A stretch of 64,000 bases of DNA from Vibrio sp. 99-8-1. GTDB lineage: Bacteria; Pseudomonadota; Gammaproteobacteria; Enterobacterales; Vibrionaceae. The stretch covers positions 62,001 to 126,000 of the forward strand of contig NZ_VTXE01000016.1 in the NCBI RefSeq assembly GCF_013114595.1, in the 5' to 3' direction. Under the pieces are notes generated by a model. It saw only the letters and a program-made list of their open reading frames with translations, had not been told where the DNA came from and did no database searches. Positions 52,699 through 61,983 of this stretch are shown one piece after another. Numbering within the stretch: the stretch's first letter is position 1; each line of letters opens with the position of its first letter. The translations under genes were made by a program, and so were the position numbers.

Positions 52699-53223
52699 TC
52701 AGTCCTTTTGATTATTATATTCTTTGTTATATATCCGCGTAACTACCAACACCAAAGAGGTGATAGCGGTGAGCCAACATGAAATTGCGAGGAAATAAAC
52801 GAAGTAGTAGGTTGGGATCTCCAAATACTCAGTCATCTCTTCATAGCGCAATGCGCGATCACCAAGCTCCCAAACTTTGCTACCAATGACCGCAAGACTA
52901 ATGGCTACTACAACATCAAATCCCATATCACGAATGTTTTTGATATTTCTCGGGATGATGCTATCGGTTAGGTCAACACTGATATGCTCTTTTCGCCATG
53001 TTACTAATGGCATAGTTAAAAATACCAGCGAGCCCAGCAATATTTCGGTGAGTTCAACACTGCCCATGACCGGCATTTCAAGCAAGTATCGACCTACCAC
53101 GTCGATACAAGTCAGTGTCATCATCAACATTAGTGCGGCACAGGCGAACAGTTTTAGTGTGTTATCTAAAAGTTGGGCGCAATACTCCCAACTTTTAGTT
53201 AACCAGAGTACAGATGCTCTCAT
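52699..53223 (-). CDS. TRAP transporter small membrane subunit (DctQ type)
   Basis: A 174-residue protein with four helices: LKLFACAALMLMMTLTCIDVVGRYLLEMPVMGSVELTEILLGSLVF, then TWRKEHISVDL, a DctQ hallmark, and two helices at the end. It pairs with the DctM subunit. It lies nine bases after the DctP gene and one base before DctM. Confidence 0.92.
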   Translation of the reverse strand: MRASVLWLTKSWEYCAQLLDNTLKLFACAALMLMMTLTCIDVVGRYLLEMPVMGSVELTEILLGSLVFLTMPLVTWRKEHISVDLTDSIIPRNIKNIRDMGFDVVVAISLAVIGSKVWELGDRALRYEEMTEYLEIPTYYFVYFLAISCWLTAITSLVLVVTRIYNKEYNNQKD

Positions 53224-53232
53224 GGTTATTTC

Positions 53233-54267
53233 CTACAGGTCGAGTGGCTCATACTCGCTAACGATCTGGCGGAATTCTGTTAGCGCTGTTTTTGCGTCAA
53301 CTTTGCGAGATTTCACTGACTTGATCCATTTTTCGTCCAGACCTTTTGTTAACTTACGAAAGTAGTCGATATCTTGTTGGGAGAACTCAGTAACATTGCT
53401 GCCTGAGGCAAGAATATCCGCTTCACCAATCTCATCCGCTTTAGACCAATAACGACCAGCCAGCGCCGATAGTTTTTCGCCAGAGACACTACGAATGGCT
53501 TGTTGATCTTCTTTAGACAGCTTTTCCATAAATTGTGGGCTGATAAAAATCCCAAAAGAGCCTAAATAAAGTCCGGTAGGCAGTTTGTATGAGTAAGGGG
53601 CCACATCTTTAAATCGAGCCGCTTTCATCATGTCCATCTGCATAAACAGTCCGTCAGCAACACCTTGTGATAGCATTTCATACGCTTTTGTTGCTGGGGC
53701 ACTCACACCAGAGACTTGCAACAGTTTGCCTACCTCTGTAGAGATGCCGCCACCCACGCGCATTTTTTTGCCTTTAAGATCTTTGATTGACTCGATAGGC
53801 TGGCGCATATGAACTTGACCAGGCCCATGAACAAATACTCCTGCGAGTTCTACACCTTCGTATTCAAACGAGTCTTTAAAATACTTATCGTTTACGCGCC
53901 AGTGAGCAACAGATGCGGCTTCCGCACTAGCTCTGTTAGCGGGCAGTTCTGCAATTTGTGGCAGGCGAAAACGTCCAGGCATGTAGCCGTGGAATGTCCA
54001 AGCTGCATCAACAGCACCATCTTCAACTAACTCAACCAAGCTCTTCGGATGCGCCAAATCATATTCTAGTTTTATCGTTACGCGCCCATCCGTCGCTTCT
54101 TCGATCCATTTCCCCCATGTCGGTAAGACATCGGCATTCATGGTCTGCATTGGGCTGAGCCAAGTTGCAACTTTTAATTGGTGAGTTTGTGCTAGCGCAC
54201 TCTGGCTAAATGCAAGAGTAGCAACGAGTAGTCCAGAAACGCCTCTAGCGACAGCTGATTTAAACAT
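53233..54267 (-). CDS. TRAP transporter periplasmic binding protein (DctP type)
   Basis: About 344 residues. MFKSAVARGVSGLLVATLAFSQSALA is the signal peptide; ATG 54267 follows AAGGGA, and an upstream frame to 54312 adds an unlikely leader. The mature part starts QTHQLKVATWLSPM and contains KDLKGKKMRVGGGISTEVGKLLQVSGVSAPATKAYEMLSQGVADG, with the conserved arginine that salt-bridges carboxylate ligands (KMRV). It should bind an organic acid; an aryl acid such as phenylacetate is an inference from the adjacent paa genes. Confidence 0.92.
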   Translation of the reverse strand: MFKSAVARGVSGLLVATLAFSQSALAQTHQLKVATWLSPMQTMNADVLPTWGKWIEEATDGRVTIKLEYDLAHPKSLVELVEDGAVDAAWTFHGYMPGRFRLPQIAELPANRASAEAASVAHWRVNDKYFKDSFEYEGVELAGVFVHGPGQVHMRQPIESIKDLKGKKMRVGGGISTEVGKLLQVSGVSAPATKAYEMLSQGVADGLFMQMDMMKAARFKDVAPYSYKLPTGLYLGSFGIFISPQFMEKLSKEDQQAIRSVSGEKLSALAGRYWSKADEIGEADILASGSNVTEFSQQDIDYFRKLTKGLDEKWIKSVKSRKVDAKTALTEFRQIVSEYEPLDL

Positions 54268-54313
54268 AACGGGTCCCTTTATTAGTTCTATTAAGTAGAA
54301 AAATCTCCTCACA

Positions 54314-54337
54314 AAATGACACGTCCAAATGTCATTT
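54314..54337. promoter_or_regulatory. Inverted repeat between dctP-like gene and paaZ
   Basis: AAATGACA (54314-54321) and TGTCATTT (54330-54337) are perfect eight-base arms with an eight-base spacer, located between the divergent TRAP and paaZ genes. A half site CGTATCATTT follows at 54349, related to the dyad before paaA. Candidate operator. Confidence 0.45.
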
Positions 54338-54471
54338 CATGATTAAAACGTATCATTTAAATTATGAATTGTGTATATTAAATGTTAATAAGATGTAATT
54401 TTGTGATTTGAGTGCGGTTTTTATGTGCACTCAATGTTGCAATTTTGTGATTGTTTAATGAGGGACAAAAA

Positions 54472-56523
54472 ATGGAAAAGTTAACCAGCTACGTAGCAGG
54501 GAATTGGTACTTCGGGAATGGCAATGTTCGCACTGTGGCGAGCGCTTTAAATGGCGAATCTATGTGGCAAGTGAGCGCTGAGGGTATGGACACTCAAGCG
54601 GCACTAGAATTTGGTCGAGAAAAAGGAACAAAGGCGTTGAGCTCAATGACGTTTTTGCAGCGAGCTAACATGATTAAAGAGTTAGCTAAATACCTACTAT
54701 CGCGCAAAGAAGAATTCTATAAACTTTCTCAACACACCGGTGCAACTAGAGTTGATTCATGGATTGATATAGAAGGCGGTGTCGCGACCCTATTTAACTA
54801 CTCAGGCCTTGCCAATCGTGAATTGCCCAATGATGTGATCTGGGCAGAAGACCAACTGATCCCACTATCAAAAGAGGGTGGGTTTGCTGCGCGTCATTTT
54901 TTGACAAGTAAAACAGGGGTCGCGCTGCATATAAATGCTTATAACTTTCCTTGTTGGGGAATGCTAGAAAAGCTCGCTCCAACTTGGCTGGCGGGTGTCG
55001 CCGCAATTGTAAAACCGGCAACAGATACCGCTTACCTAACACAGGCAATGGTAAAGGCCATGGAAGAGAGTGGCTTGCTTCCAGAAGGAGCGATTCAGGT
55101 CATTTGTGGCTCTGTGGGTGATATGTTTAACCAGTTAGATTTTCAAGATGTGGTCACTTTTACCGGATCTGCGGCAACGGGGCAGATGCTAAAATCTCAC
55201 CCCAACATTATCGCCAAATCTATTCCATTTACTATGGAAGCTGACTCCCTTAACTGTGCCATCTTAGGTGATGATGTTACGGTGGATACGGCTGAATTTA
55301 AGCTGTTTGTCCGTGAAGTAACCAGAGAGATCACTGTAAAAGCGGGGCAGAAGTGTACCGCTATCCGTCGGGCAATTGTACCAGAACACCTAATCGATGA
55401 TGTGGCTAAAGCACTGGTTAGCAAGCTTGAACAAGTTGTTGTTGGTGACCCGAGTATTGAGGGTGTAAAAATGGGCGCCTTGGCGGGGCAGTCTCAGGTA
55501 ACCGACGTAAAAGAGATAGTGACTACATTATCAAATTATTGTGAGGTTCTTACCGGTGGCAACCAAGCCTCATTGTCGATAAAAGGTTCACAAAGTGGAG
55601 CGTATTATCCGCCTACGCTTTTACGCTGTAACAATCCACTTGAGGTAGACGCGGTTCATGCCGAAGAAGCGTTTGGTCCGGTTTGTACTTTAATGCCATA
55701 CAGCAACATCAAGCAAGCGGGTCAAATTGCCAAAAAAGGCAGAGGCAGCTTAGTTGCCAGTATCGTCACAGCATCACCGAAAGTAGCCTCTGATCTTGCC
55801 CTTGATATTGCTGCTTACCATGGGCGGTTGCATGTTCTTAATCAAGAGTCCAGCAAGGAATCAACGGGGCATGGTTCACCATTACCTATGTTAGTGCATG
55901 GTGGACCTGGTCGTGCCGGTGGCGGTGAAGAAATGGGTGGGCTGCGTGGTGTTAAACACTATATGCAACGTACCGCCATTCAGGGTTCTCCGAGTATGCT
56001 AGCCAGTATTGGTGGTGAATGGGTTAGAGGCGCGGTAACCACCCGTGATGTTGCTCACCCATTTAAAAAGTATTTTGAGGATCTTGCGGTAGGTGAAACG
56101 TTAACCACCGCAAGACGCACGATTACCGAAGCTGATATTGTTAATTTCGCCTGTCTAAGTGGGGATCATTTCTATGCCCATATGGACGAAATCGCCGCTA
56201 AGGAGTCGATGTTTGGCGAACGTGTGGCGCATGGATACTTCATTATCTCTGCTGCGGCTGGATTGTTCGTCGAAGCGGCACCTGGGCCAGTCTTGGCAAA
56301 CTATGGAATGGATGACTTACGATTCATTGAGCCGGTTAAAATCGGTGATACGATTCAGGTGCATCTAACCTGTAAAAAGAAAACCAAGAAACGCCAAAAA
56401 AATGAAGAAGAACAAGCAGTAGGCGTTGTGGCGTGGGATGTGGAAGTTACCAATCAAGAGGGGACACCCGTCGCCCTGTATACCATTCTAACCTTAGTCG
56501 CTCGACAACAGAGTGATTTCTAA
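54472..56523 (+). CDS. paaZ: PaaZ, bifunctional oxepin-CoA hydrolase / aldehyde dehydrogenase
   Basis: A full-length fusion of about 683 residues. The N-terminal aldehyde dehydrogenase domain has [16 protein letters not shown], the glutamate in TMEADSLN and the catalytic cysteine in GQKCTAIRR. The C-terminal MaoC-like R-hydratase domain carries the catalytic pair in [34 protein letters not shown]. Together they open the oxepin-CoA ring and oxidise the resulting semialdehyde to 3-oxo-5,6-dehydrosuberyl-CoA. GAGGGA precedes ATG 54472. It has its own terminator before paaA and diverges from the TRAP operon. Confidence 0.96.
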   Translation: MEKLTSYVAGNWYFGNGNVRTVASALNGESMWQVSAEGMDTQAALEFGREKGTKALSSMTFLQRANMIKELAKYLLSRKEEFYKLSQHTGATRVDSWIDIEGGVATLFNYSGLANRELPNDVIWAEDQLIPLSKEGGFAARHFLTSKTGVALHINAYNFPCWGMLEKLAPTWLAGVAAIVKPATDTAYLTQAMVKAMEESGLLPEGAIQVICGSVGDMFNQLDFQDVVTFTGSAATGQMLKSHPNIIAKSIPFTMEADSLNCAILGDDVTVDTAEFKLFVREVTREITVKAGQKCTAIRRAIVPEHLIDDVAKALVSKLEQVVVGDPSIEGVKMGALAGQSQVTDVKEIVTTLSNYCEVLTGGNQASLSIKGSQSGAYYPPTLLRCNNPLEVDAVHAEEAFGPVCTLMPYSNIKQAGQIAKKGRGSLVASIVTASPKVASDLALDIAAYHGRLHVLNQESSKESTGHGSPLPMLVHGGPGRAGGGEEMGGLRGVKHYMQRTAIQGSPSMLASIGGEWVRGAVTTRDVAHPFKKYFEDLAVGETLTTARRTITEADIVNFACLSGDHFYAHMDEIAAKESMFGERVAHGYFIISAAAGLFVEAAPGPVLANYGMDDLRFIEPVKIGDTIQVHLTCKKKTKKRQKNEEEQAVGVVAWDVEVTNQEGTPVALYTILTLVARQQSDF

Positions 56524-56553
56524 TTAAAGCGCTGTTTTGTCAGTGCTTATCTT

Positions 56554-56580
56554 AACAGGGCCGTAGTGCCCTGTTTTTTT
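56554..56580 (+). terminator. Terminator after paaZ
   Basis: AACAGGGC and GCCCTGTT pair around CGTAGT, followed by a T run. It separates paaZ from paaA. Confidence 0.9.
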
Positions 56581-56659
56581 ATCGTTCACACATCAATCAT
56601 ATCTAAGTCAAATATATTTTAATTAATTGTAAATATAATGTTGCCAATTGTGTTTTATA

Positions 56660-56698
56660 TGATACATTATTTTTACACAAAATAAATACTATGTATCA
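56660..56698. promoter_or_regulatory. Candidate operator dyad upstream of paaA
   Basis: TGATACAT (56660-56667) and ATGTATCA (56691-56698) are perfect inverted arms 23 bases apart, ending 14 bases before the paaA start and flanking AT-rich promoter-like DNA. PaaX or PaaR proteins control such genes elsewhere; which protein binds here is unknown. Confidence 0.5.
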
Positions 56699-56712
56699 CG
56701 AATGGAGGCGAT

Positions 56713-57642
56713 ATGTCTTTAGAGCAAACATGGTTCGAAGAGAAAATAGAACAAGAGATTGCTATAGAACCCAAGGATTGGATGCCAGAAGGGTATCGTA
56801 AAACCTTAGTACGTCAGATTGGTCAGCATGCACATTCGGAAGTGGTTGGAATGCTACCGGAAGCGAACTGGTTAACTCGTGCACCATCATTGCGTCGTAA
56901 AGCGGTACTGCTAGCCAAAATTCAGGATGAAGCGGGTCATGGAATGTATTTGTACAGTGCAGCAGAAACACTGGATGGCGAGCGTCATGACCTTTATCAA
57001 AAGATGTTAACTGGCGAGATGAAGTACTCATCCATTTTTAACTATCCAACGCTTAATTGGGCGGATGTTGGCGTGATTGGCTGGTTGGTAGATGGCGCAG
57101 CGATTGTCAATCAAGTCGCGCTGTGTCGAACCTCTTACGGTCCTTACGCGAGAGCGATGGTACGTATTTGTAAAGAAGAGAGTTTTCATCAGCGTCAAGG
57201 CTACGAAGCTTGCCGAGCGTTGGCTGATGGCAGTGAAGAGCAGAAAGCGATGCTGCAAGACTCAATTAATCGTTGGTGGTGGCCGGCATTGATGATGTTT
57301 GGCCCAAGCGACAGTGACTCCCCAAACTCAGCAAAAAGCATGGCGTGGAAGATAAAGCGCGTCAGTAATGACGATTTGCGCCAGAAATTTGTTGATAACA
57401 CGGTACATCAAGTCCACGCCCTCGGTATGAGCATCCCAGATGCAGACTTAAAGTGGGATGAAGAGACAGGTCACTATCAGTTTGGTGAGATTGACTGGGC
57501 TGAGTTTTATCAAGTGATTAATGGACATGGCATGTGTAATCACGAGCGAATCAAAGCGAAACAGCAAGCTTGGCAAGATGGTGAATGGGTGCGTGAGGCG
57601 GCATTGGCCCACTCAAAAAAACAGATGGAAAGTGCGGCTTAA
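56713..57642 (+). CDS. paaA: Phenylacetyl-CoA 1,2-epoxidase, catalytic subunit A
   Basis: A 309-residue ferritin-like diiron subunit. The ligands are in [22 protein letters not shown] (ExxH) and [14 protein letters not shown] (second ExxH), as in PaaA. With PaaC it forms the core of the monooxygenase that turns phenylacetyl-CoA into the ring 1,2-epoxide, the committed step of the aerobic hybrid pathway. GGAGGCG precedes the ATG. First gene of the paaABCDE run, after its own promoter. Confidence 0.97.
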   Translation: MSLEQTWFEEKIEQEIAIEPKDWMPEGYRKTLVRQIGQHAHSEVVGMLPEANWLTRAPSLRRKAVLLAKIQDEAGHGMYLYSAAETLDGERHDLYQKMLTGEMKYSSIFNYPTLNWADVGVIGWLVDGAAIVNQVALCRTSYGPYARAMVRICKEESFHQRQGYEACRALADGSEEQKAMLQDSINRWWWPALMMFGPSDSDSPNSAKSMAWKIKRVSNDDLRQKFVDNTVHQVHALGMSIPDADLKWDEETGHYQFGEIDWAEFYQVINGHGMCNHERIKAKQQAWQDGEWVREAALAHSKKQMESAA

Positions 57643-57743
57643 CACCATCTAGCTGTTGAAATATTGACGAAAGCAGGGCTAGAAGAGCGCAGAGAGAACA
57701 ACAAGCACTAGCACTGATTGGAACAAGATTAAGGAGAATCAAA

Positions 57744-58031
57744 ATGAGTTCATTTAACTGGCCATTGTATGAAGTTTTTGTGCGCAGTAAGCGAGGATTA
57801 GATCATAAGCATGTCGGTAGTGTACGTGCTGCTGATGGGCAGATGGCTTTGGAAGCTGCACGAGATTTATACACTCGCCGTAGCGAAGGCTGTTCTATCT
57901 GGGTGGTTGAATCAATGCAAATTACCGCTTCACAGCCGAGTGAGTCCGGACCACTTTTTGACCCAGCAGAGGACAAAGTGTACCGACATGCTAGTCACTA
58001 TGTTATCCCCGCTGACATTAAGCACATGTAA
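57744..58031 (+). CDS. paaB: Phenylacetyl-CoA 1,2-epoxidase subunit B
   Basis: A 95-residue PaaB (WPLYEVFVRSKRGLDHKHVGSVRAADGQMALEAARDLYTRRSEG). It assembles with the PaaAC core and is needed for a working complex. AAGGAG lies before the ATG. The 101-base gap after paaA is longer than elsewhere in the operon, but holds no gene I can support. Confidence 0.96.
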   Translation: MSSFNWPLYEVFVRSKRGLDHKHVGSVRAADGQMALEAARDLYTRRSEGCSIWVVESMQITASQPSESGPLFDPAEDKVYRHASHYVIPADIKHM

Positions 58032-58041
58032 GGAGTCATCG

Positions 58042-58800
58042 ATGGATTTACAACAGCTTAAAGTCAACTACTTACTACAACTTGCGGATACAAATTTAAT
58101 ATTAAGTCATCGTCTAGCTGAATGGTGTGGTGTCGCACCTGAGCTCGAGATTGATATGGCATGGGCCAACATCGGCCTAGATCTGTTAGGAGAAGCTCGC
58201 AACTGCTACCAATATGCAGGGCAATTAGAAGGGTTGAACAAAACCGAAGACGACTATGCCTACTTGAGAGAAGAGCGAGAATACAAAAATTTGCTGATTG
58301 CTGAGCGTCCTAATGAAGGATTCGATGTTTCATTAGTCAGGCAGTTTCTCTACGACCACTTCCATAATTTGCTACTGCAATCGTTGAGCACAAGTGCAGA
58401 TGAACAACTGGCCGCCATTGCCAAAAAATCCCTTAAAGAAGCCTCTTATCACCTTCGGTATACATCCGGTTGGTTGGAACGCTTAGGTGACGGAACAGAA
58501 CTGAGTAACAGTAAAGTTCAAACCGCGTTAAATGATCTGTGGCGTTATAGCGACGAGATGTTTGTACCAAGTGCAGAAGAAAAAGCGTTGGCAGAATTGG
58601 GGATTATTGTAGATGTCAGCCAATTAAAGCAGCAGTGGCTAGACAATGTTCAGGCTGATCTCACTAAATCGAAACTGAGTTTACCAGAGACTAAGTATGC
58701 ACAGTTAGGCGGAAAAGTGGGGCAGCATAGTGAACACCTCGGCTTTATTTTAGCTGAACTCCAATACATGCAACGAACCTACCCAAACCAACAATGGTAG
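58042..58800 (+). CDS. paaC: Phenylacetyl-CoA 1,2-epoxidase structural subunit C
   Basis: About 252 residues, a ferritin-like helical partner of PaaA: NYLLQLADTNLILSHRLAEWCGVAPELEIDMAWANIGLDLLGEARNCYQYAG, and later LKEASYHLRYTSGWLERLGDGTE. I place the start at ATG 58042 after AAGGAGTC; a longer frame from 57811 overlaps paaB and is not PaaC-like. It begins ten bases after the paaB stop. Confidence 0.96.
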   Translation: MDLQQLKVNYLLQLADTNLILSHRLAEWCGVAPELEIDMAWANIGLDLLGEARNCYQYAGQLEGLNKTEDDYAYLREEREYKNLLIAERPNEGFDVSLVRQFLYDHFHNLLLQSLSTSADEQLAAIAKKSLKEASYHLRYTSGWLERLGDGTELSNSKVQTALNDLWRYSDEMFVPSAEEKALAELGIIVDVSQLKQQWLDNVQADLTKSKLSLPETKYAQLGGKVGQHSEHLGFILAELQYMQRTYPNQQW

Positions 58801-58809
58801 ATATTTCGT

Positions 58810-59316
58810 ATGGTTAATCAAATAGTTGACGCATTTACTGACCCTCAATCATATCGAGTTTGGCAACTGGTTAGTGCCATTCCCGATCCTGAGATTCCGG
58901 TTATATCCATTGGCGAGCTGGGAATGGTGCGAGGTGTGGAAAAGCAGGGAACAAAATGGCTAGTGAAGTTTACGCCCACTTACTCAGGGTGTCCTGCCAC
59001 AGAAATATTGATAAGTGATATACGCAGTACTTTAGCTAAAGAAGGGTTTAGCCAAGTTGCGGTAGAGATTCAGTTGGATCCCGCGTGGACCACTGACTGG
59101 ATGCAAGAGTCGAGTAAGCAGAAATTGCGTGAGTATGGCATTGCACCACCAGACAGAAAAGCGTGTATGCAGAGTGCCATCAACCCTCAGCCACAATGTC
59201 CACATTGCGGCAGTGACGATAGCAAAATGGTCAGTGAGTTCGGCTCAACGGCCTGTAAAGCTCATTATCAATGCAGGGAATGCAAAGAACCATTTGACTA
59301 CTTCAAGTGCATATAA
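58810..59316 (+). CDS. paaD: PaaD, maturation factor for the epoxidase
   Basis: A 168-residue protein with a MIP18/DUF59 domain (VWQLVSAIPDPEIPVISIGELGMVRGV, then TYSGCPATEIL) and a C-terminal zinc ribbon, CPHCGSDD ... CRECKEPFDYFKC. It is needed for iron-sulfur or metal-centre assembly in the PaaABCE complex. It starts nine bases after paaC. Confidence 0.95.
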   Translation: MVNQIVDAFTDPQSYRVWQLVSAIPDPEIPVISIGELGMVRGVEKQGTKWLVKFTPTYSGCPATEILISDIRSTLAKEGFSQVAVEIQLDPAWTTDWMQESSKQKLREYGIAPPDRKACMQSAINPQPQCPHCGSDDSKMVSEFGSTACKAHYQCRECKEPFDYFKCI

Positions 59317-59330
59317 AGTAAGGGATTATA

Positions 59331-60386
59331 ATGACAGATTTCGACACATTAACAGTGGCGGGAATCGATAAGCAAACCGACGACTCGGTAATTGTTACAT
59401 TCGATGTTCCGTCACAACTAGAAAGTAAATTCAGCTTTCATCCTGGTCAACATCTGACCATCAAAACCACGATTGATGAGCAAGAGCTTAGACGCTGCTA
59501 CTCAATATGTTCTTCCCCTGATGAACACAAAATTCAGATTGGTATTAAAGCGATTACGGATGGACGATTTTCAAACTATGCAGTTCACCAACTTAAAGTG
59601 GGCGATCAGCTAGAGGTTATGTCACCGCAAGGAAGTTTTGGTTTTACCCCTGTTAGCGGTGAGCAAAAGAACTACCTCGGTATAGCGGTAGGCTCAGGCA
59701 TTACTCCTATTTTGTCTATGTTAAAGAGTGCCTTACAGCAAGAGAGCAGCAGCACTTTTACCCTACTGTACGGAAACCGAAATGCCAACAGCATGATGTT
59801 CCGTAATCAATTACTTGAACTAAAAAATCGTTACCCTGACCGTCTGCATGTGAACTGCTTCTTCTCTCGTGAAAGTAATGACGTGGAGTTATGGAATGGT
59901 CGTCTTGACGGTGACAAATTGAAGCAACTTGGTGGCAGCTTGTTTGATTGGAGTCAGTTTGATGCTTGTTATGTTTGTGGTCCAGAAGAGATTCTAGAGA
60001 CCTGTTATACCGTGCTTGTTGAGGGTGGTTTAAGTGAAGATAACTACCATGTAGAACGATTTAATACCGCAAGTAAATCAAGAGAGAAGCCACTCAATCA
60101 GTCAGAAAGTACCGTTGTGACGCTAAAGCGTGACGGACGAGTAATGAATATCGATATGACGTCGCAGGACGACAGCGTATTAGATGCCGCTTTACGTCAA
60201 GGGGTTGATTTACCTTATGCATGTAAAGGTGGTGTATGCGCAACATGTATCTGCAAAGTTAAATCTGGTCAGGTTGAAATGGCCACCAATTACAGCTTAG
60301 AAGCGGAGCAAGTTGAAAACGGTTATGTACTAAGTTGTCAGGCTGTGCCGACCTCTAGTGAAATTGAAATTGACTTCGATGTGTAA
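59331..60386 (+). CDS. paaE: PaaE, NADPH-dependent reductase of the epoxidase
   Basis: A 351-residue reductase: FAD domain with RRCYSICSSP near residue 55, NAD(P) domain (AVGSGITPILSML) and a C-terminal plant-type [2Fe-2S] ferredoxin with CKGGVCATCICKV. It passes electrons from NADPH to the diiron centre of PaaA. It starts 14 bases after paaD. Confidence 0.96.
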   Translation: MTDFDTLTVAGIDKQTDDSVIVTFDVPSQLESKFSFHPGQHLTIKTTIDEQELRRCYSICSSPDEHKIQIGIKAITDGRFSNYAVHQLKVGDQLEVMSPQGSFGFTPVSGEQKNYLGIAVGSGITPILSMLKSALQQESSSTFTLLYGNRNANSMMFRNQLLELKNRYPDRLHVNCFFSRESNDVELWNGRLDGDKLKQLGGSLFDWSQFDACYVCGPEEILETCYTVLVEGGLSEDNYHVERFNTASKSREKPLNQSESTVVTLKRDGRVMNIDMTSQDDSVLDAALRQGVDLPYACKGGVCATCICKVKSGQVEMATNYSLEAEQVENGYVLSCQAVPTSSEIEIDFDV

Positions 60387-60399
60387 GGGAGTGGGCCAT

Positions 60400-61188
60400 A
60401 TGACGCAGCAAAATGACAACAAAGATCTTTACTGCGATATGAGTGCAGAAGGTGTATTGACACTGACTCTGAATCGACCGCACAAACGTAATGCGCTAAG
60501 TAACGATGTGTTACGGCAGCTAGGTGACCTATTAGAAAACGCCAGTGATGAACCTAGCGTGAAATCCGTGGTGATATATGGCGGGCAAGAGATGTTCGCT
60601 GCTGGAGCAGATCTGGGCGAGTTATCGACACAGAGAGCAATCACCACTTGGCAAAACCCGCGGCCGAAACTTTGGCAGCAAATTGATCAGTTTGAGAAGC
60701 CGTTGATTGCGGCGGTAAATGGTTACGCACTGGGAGCCGGGCTGGAGCTTGTGCTGTTATGTGACATTGTGATTGCTGGGGATAATACCCTTTTTGGTTT
60801 GCCGGAAATCACCCTAGGCTTAATGCCCGGTGCCGGAGGCACTCAGCGTTTGGCGCGCACTGTCGGTAAGTCACTTGCCAATCAGATGGTGTTAACTGGG
60901 CAACCTATTTCTGCAAAAAGAGCACTGCAAGCTGGATTGATCAGTGAAGTCACAGTAACAGAAAACACACTCCATAAGGCGCAGCAGATAGCCAGCACAA
61001 TTGCTAAGCGAGCACCGTTAGCCGTTAAAGCCGCTAAAACCTCGCTTAAATCTGTTGCAAACAGCTCGTTAACTCAAGGTTTAGTGATGGAGCGACAACT
61101 GTTCAGTTTACTGGCAGAGACCAAAGACAGAGAAGAAGGTATTCAAGCTTTTTTGGCAAAAAAAGAGCCGATATTTAAAGGAATATAG
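60400..61188 (+). CDS. paaF: PaaF, 2,3-dehydroadipyl-CoA hydratase (enoyl-CoA hydratase family)
   Basis: A 262-residue crotonase-fold enzyme. The oxyanion-hole strand is MFAAGADLGEL, and the two glutamates of hydratases fall in LGAGLELVLLCD and GLPEITLGLMPGAGGTQRLAR. It hydrates 2,3-dehydroadipyl-CoA during beta-oxidation of the opened ring. Start at ATG 60400 (AAGGGAGTGGG upstream); longer frames reach into paaE. Only two bases separate it from paaG. Confidence 0.9.
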   Translation: MTQQNDNKDLYCDMSAEGVLTLTLNRPHKRNALSNDVLRQLGDLLENASDEPSVKSVVIYGGQEMFAAGADLGELSTQRAITTWQNPRPKLWQQIDQFEKPLIAAVNGYALGAGLELVLLCDIVIAGDNTLFGLPEITLGLMPGAGGTQRLARTVGKSLANQMVLTGQPISAKRALQAGLISEVTVTENTLHKAQQIASTIAKRAPLAVKAAKTSLKSVANSSLTQGLVMERQLFSLLAETKDREEGIQAFLAKKEPIFKGI

Positions 61189-61190
61189 AC

Positions 61191-61979
61191 ATGGACAGTT
61201 CTATTTTATTGCATATAGAAGCGGGTGTTGCGCTTATTACGCTTAATCGCCCAAAACAGCTCAACAGCTTTAACCCCGATATGCATAAAGCGCTTCGGGC
61301 AGCGTTAAAGCAAACTGAGAAGGATGAGTCGGTTCGTGCGGTGTTAATTACCGGCAGTGGACGAGGATTCTGTGCGGGTCAAGACCTGAATGACCGTAAT
61401 GTCAGCGATGCTGAAGATGTTCCCAACTTAGGTAACAGCATTGAGAAATATTATAACCCTCTTGTAAAACAGATTAGCCAAATGCCAAAACCGGTTATCG
61501 CGGCGGTGAATGGTGTTGCGGCAGGTGCGGGAGCAAATATCGCTTTGGCGTGTGACATTGTTTTTGCTGGAAAATCGGCATCGTTTATTCAAGCATTTTG
61601 CAAGATTGGTTTAATACCCGATTGCGGTGGCACTTGGCAGTTACCACGTTTGGTGGGCAGCGCTCGAGCCAAAGGCTTAATGATGCTTGGTGACAAGGTG
61701 ACGGCAACGCAAGCAGAGCAATGGGGGATGATTTGGCAGTGTGTTGATGATGAGCAGCTAATCGAATCTGCGATGGCTGTGGCTAGCCATTTGGCGACCC
61801 AACCAACCCAAGGTTTGAGTCTAATTAAAAAGGCCTTATCTCACTCAAGTCATAACGATTTTTATCAACAGCTTGAGTTGGAGAAAGACCTACAAACTAT
61901 GGCTGGTCGTACCGAAGATTATCGCGAAGGGATTCAAGCTTTCTTTGAAAAGCGTGCACCACAATTTAAAGGGAAGTAA
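61191..61979 (+). CDS. paaG: PaaG, 1,2-epoxyphenylacetyl-CoA isomerase
   Basis: A 262-residue crotonase-fold enzyme. GFCAGQDLNDRNV is the oxyanion strand with the PaaG-type aspartate pattern, and GLIPDCGGTWQLPRLVG replaces the second glutamate of true hydratases. It isomerises the epoxide to oxepin-CoA and shifts double bonds later in the pathway. It sits between paaF and paaH, five bases from paaH. Confidence 0.93.
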   Translation: MDSSILLHIEAGVALITLNRPKQLNSFNPDMHKALRAALKQTEKDESVRAVLITGSGRGFCAGQDLNDRNVSDAEDVPNLGNSIEKYYNPLVKQISQMPKPVIAAVNGVAAGAGANIALACDIVFAGKSASFIQAFCKIGLIPDCGGTWQLPRLVGSARAKGLMMLGDKVTATQAEQWGMIWQCVDDEQLIESAMAVASHLATQPTQGLSLIKKALSHSSHNDFYQQLELEKDLQTMAGRTEDYREGIQAFFEKRAPQFKGK

Positions 61980-61983
61980 AGCC

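Noticed and set aside
53630-54158. Several plus-strand ORFs opposite the DctP gene
   Set aside because: Shadows of a clear binding-protein gene, with no start signals.
57551-57742. Minus-strand ORF across the paaA-paaB gap
   Set aside because: Mostly antisense to paaA; no ribosome site or recognisable protein.
57811-58041. Extended start of paaC overlapping paaB
   Set aside because: The extra residues are out-of-frame paaB sequence; ATG 58042 has a good AAGGAG site and the expected PaaC N-terminus.
61873-61983. Extended start of paaH within paaG
   Set aside because: It overlaps paaG in another frame; ATG 61984 leads directly into the NAD-binding strand.
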